From assembly GCA_046350455.1 (NCBI GenBank), contig JAXMAM010000055.1:1-6436 (forward strand): a stretch of 6,436 bases of DNA, in the 5' to 3' direction. Positions 4,604 through 6,436 of the stretch are shown here, one piece after another. Each line of letters starts with the position of its first letter. Positions within the stretch are counted from its first letter, which is position 1. This DNA comes from CAZXGD01 sp046350455. GTDB taxonomy: Bacteria; Planctomycetota; Phycisphaerae; Phycisphaerales; SM1A02. Below the pieces are notes generated by a model that saw only the letters and a program-made list of their open reading frames with translations, did no database searches and was not told the DNA's origin. Made by a program: the position numbers and the translations under genes.

Positions 4604-6120
4604 ATGCGCAGCTTCGCCTTGCTGACAGCATTGCTCGTCATGATGATGCCGTGTGTTGAGTGCTCCGTGGCAACCGCAGCACAGGCGTCTGCCCAGCAGG
4701 CCGCGCAGCCGGCACAGCCAGCGCAGGCCGCGCCTGCGAAGCCTGCTGCGCCTGCGAAGCCCGCTGCGCCTGCGCCTGCCGCGCCCGCCGCGCCCGCTGC
4801 GCCCGCGCGCCCGCCCCGTCCACCGCCGCGTCCAGCACCACCGCCGCTGCTGCCCCGCTCCCCCGCGTGCTGGTCTTCTCCCGCACCATGGGGTTCCGGC
4901 ACAAGTCCATCCCGCAGGGCATCCGGGCCATCAAGGAGCTTGGCACGGGTCTGTTTGAGGTGGACGCCACCGAGGACCCCACAGTCTTCACGGCAGACAA
5001 CCTGAAGAAGTACAAGGCAGTGGTCTTCCTGAGCACCACGGGCGACGTGCTGAACCCCGAGCAGCAGACTGCGTTCGAGGGCTACATCCACGCTGGCGGC
5101 GGCTACGCAGGCGTGCACGCCGCGGCCGACACAGAGTACGACTGGCCCTGGTACGGCGAGCTCATGGGCGCGTTCTTCATGGGCCACCCCAAGATCCAGC
5201 AGGCGACTGTGAAGGTGGAGGACCACACCCACCGCTCCACGCGCAGCCTGCCAGCCGACTGGGTGCGCACCGACGAGTGGTACGCCTTCAAGACCAACCC
5301 GCGCGCCAAGGTGCACGTGCTGGCCAGCCTGGATGAGAAGACGTACGACCCCGGCACCACAGCCATGGGCGACCACCCCATCGCGTGGTACCGCGAGTTT
5401 GACGGCGGTCGCACCTGGTACACAGCGCTGGGGCACACAGAGGAGAGCTTCGCAGAGCCGCTGTTCCGCACGCATCTGCGCGAGGGCATCTGCTGGGCGG
5501 CCGGGCTGCCAGACCCAGGCGCTGCGCCAGCGGTGCGCCCCGCGGCCCCCGCTCCTAAGGCCTCTCTCCTGGCGCAACTGCCAGCCCAACCGCTGGCCCC
5601 CGTGCTGGCCGCTGTGCCCATGTCGCTCACGCTGGCTGGCGTGGTGCTGCTGGCGGTCATCGTGGTGGGCAGCATGGGCCACGGCGTGCGTGCGCCCATC
5701 CTGGCGTGGCTCTGGCCGGGCCTGGGGCATTTTGCGCTGGGCTACCGGCAGCGCGGCGCGCTGGCCATGGTGGGTGTGCTGGGCATGTTTGTGACAGGCG
5801 TGGCGGTGGGCGGGCTGGACTGCGTGGACAGCCGTGAAGACGCTCCTTGGTTTGCGGCCCAGGCCGGGAACGGTCCCATTGCGTTTGGCGTGGACGCGCT
5901 CAACCAGGGGCTGCTGAAGACCGGCCGCGTGGGCGAGCTGATGCCAACCCCAACGCCGCTTGACCCCACAGGTCGTCCGGTGGCTGAGCCGCTGCAGGTG
6001 AGTTCCTACAAGGGCCTGGGTTCTGCCAACGAGTTCGGCACGCTCTTCATCGCCCTGGGCGGCCTGATGAACCTGGTGCTGGTGATGGATTGCGCCCGCC
6101 GCGAACCCGCGGACTCGTGA
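4604..6120 (+). CDS. Secreted ThuA-like domain fused to a C-terminal membrane domain, frame-disrupted
   Basis: Three parts are visible. The first is a signal peptide (MRSFALLTALLVMMMP...) and a long Ala/Pro/Lys linker, read from the ATG at 4604 (AGGA 8 nt upstream). The second, in the -1 frame, is a ThuA-like glutamine-amidotransferase-fold domain at about 4864-5515. It includes RVLVFSRTMGFRHKSIPQGI, LSTTGDVL, GGGYAGVHAAAD, MGHP, RTDEWYAF and GHTEESFAEPLFR; such domains occur in sugar-related (trehalose utilisation-like) secreted proteins. The third, after an Ala/Pro spacer, is a membrane region (about 5620-6110) with hydrophobic stretches SLTLAGVVLLAVIVVG, AWLWPGLGHFALGY, GALAMVGVLGMFVTG and FGTLFIALGGLMNLVLVM. 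It resembles planctomycete proteins catalogued, I believe, as DUF6677. With one base restored the product would be 505 residues. Starting instead at GTG 4660 gives a Cys/Arg-rich nonsense N-terminus without signal peptide. Confidence 0.8.
4795..4866 (+). other. Probable -1 frameshift zone in the ThuA fusion gene
   Basis: Upstream of this zone the signal peptide and Ala/Pro linker read in the frame of the ATG at 4604. Downstream, the ThuA domain reads in the -1 frame. Both frames are open from 4660 to 5005. The linker reads naturally as PAAPAAPA in the first frame up to about 4805 and as APAPSTAASSTTAAAAPLP in the second from about 4807. A missing base in the C/G-rich run near 4800-4820 would unite them. 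No canonical X-XXY-YYZ slippery heptamer is seen. Confidence 0.7.
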
Positions 6121-6154
6121 AACTCGTGCCTGGCACTCCTGTCCTGGGTTTCCG
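6121..6154 (+). repeat. REP-like palindromic repeat, diverged copy
   Basis: This copy begins directly after the stop codon of the ThuA fusion gene. GTGCCTGGCAC (6126-6136) is followed by TGTCC and TTTCCG at the same spacings as in the next copy, while the bases between them differ. It lies 35 bp upstream of that copy, in the same orientation, with AACTC before the core against AAGTC in the neighbour. Confidence 0.65.
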
Positions 6155-6155
6155 A

Positions 6156-6187
6156 AAGTCGTGCCTGGCACGGGTGTCCCTACTTTC
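6156..6187 (+). repeat. REP-like palindromic repeat, copy 2
   Basis: Bases 6161-6187 are identical to 4049-4075. The flanks add an outer inverted repeat: GAAAGT (6154-6159) is complementary to ACTTTC (6182-6187). The unit can fold as an outer stem enclosing two small hairpins, GTGC-CTG-GCAC and GGG-TGT-CCC. This is the best-formed copy in the window. Confidence 0.8.
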
Positions 6188-6436
6188 CGGGGCGGCCGGG
6201 CGAGTCATCCCTGGCTGCGCAGGCGTCGCGCTTCGGAAGTGGCCGGGTGAGCTTCCTTCGGCGCAGGCAGGCCCGCTGAACCGCTGACGAGACGCCGTGA
6301 TCCGCGGTCGGTGGCCATCCCTTCTGATACGGCCTGCTCCGGATGGATGAACCGCTCGCCACCGGGCGCCCGTCCGCGCTGGCTTCACGCGTCCCACTCG
6401 CCCCACGCGCCCCACGCACGCCGCGGTCCCGCCCGT
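6188..6436. other. No supportable gene; GC-rich intergenic or gene remnant
   Basis: After the repeats no reading frame shows a recognisable domain, a ribosome-binding site with a start codon, or a plausible composition. The open frames here translate to Arg/Gly/Pro-rich sequence typical of chance frames in GC-rich DNA. A remnant of a repeat-associated gene, or the flank of a gene beyond the window, cannot be excluded. Confidence 0.4.
6382..6417. repeat. Four 9-bp tandem units
   Basis: Units read GCTTCACGC, GTCCCACTC, GCCCCACGC and GCCCCACGC; the last two are identical and the first two diverged. If translated on the minus strand they would give a three-residue repeat, but no gene is supported there. 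Confidence 0.55.

Noticed and set aside
4546..6171. A 541-residue minus-strand open frame opposite the ThuA fusion gene
   Set aside because: Its translation is His/Gly/Ala/Arg-rich with no domain, and the plus strand carries clear ThuA motifs. Long antisense frames are common at this GC content.
6090..6287. A 65-residue plus-strand frame through the repeats
   Set aside because: It starts inside the end of the ThuA fusion gene and is made largely of translated repeat sequence.
6188..6419. Minus-strand Arg-rich frames as a possible RAYT transposase remnant
   Set aside because: No transposase motif (such as an HUH or catalytic Tyr context) can be recognised.

Overview
This is a compact, GC-rich bacterial window with eight protein genes, most of them closely packed. 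The best guess for the source is a member of Planctomycetota, possibly Phycisphaerae-like. That is inference from the gene set: a ThuA-like secreted protein, a C-terminal membrane domain resembling a planctomycete family (DUF6677, from memory), two small conserved proteins of a type I associate with planctomycetes, a Pro-rich DUF4190-like membrane protein and a tiny Lys/Ala peptide. No rRNA, tRNA or ribosomal-protein marker is present to settle it.

Layout. Bases 1-1064 hold the 3' part of an EamA/DMT-type transporter, joined by an ATGA overlap to a small Pro-rich two-helix membrane protein. Bases 1117-1389 hold a small beta-rich protein of unknown function. Bases 1413-3416, on the minus strand, hold a two-gene unit: dapB (lysine and diaminopimelate synthesis) followed after 9 nt by an M16-family peptidase homologue that lacks the zinc-binding motif. 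Across a divergent intergenic region lies a 26-residue peptide that is half lysine (3584-3664), closed by a very strong intrinsic terminator. Next come a Thermus-type seven-iron ferredoxin (3781-4044), a minus-strand 133-residue protein (4148-4549) and a divergent secreted ThuA-like/membrane fusion protein (4604-6120). The last 316 bases hold repeats and no gene I can support.

How the parts relate. The only clear pathway gene is dapB. The M16 homologue sits in its operon but has no catalytic partner here. The other genes look like separate short units. Related palindromic repeats with a GTGCC-T-GGCAC core lie directly after the stop codons of the ferredoxin and the ThuA fusion gene, which resembles REP-type extragenic elements.

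Main points for a second look: a probable -1 frameshift in the Ala/Pro linker of the ThuA fusion gene, the unusual ThuA-plus-membrane-domain fusion, the stop-codon-abutting palindromic repeats, the Lys-rich peptide divergent from dapB, and the non-catalytic M16 homologue. I found no CRISPR array, transposase, toxin-antitoxin pair or convincing new defence system.
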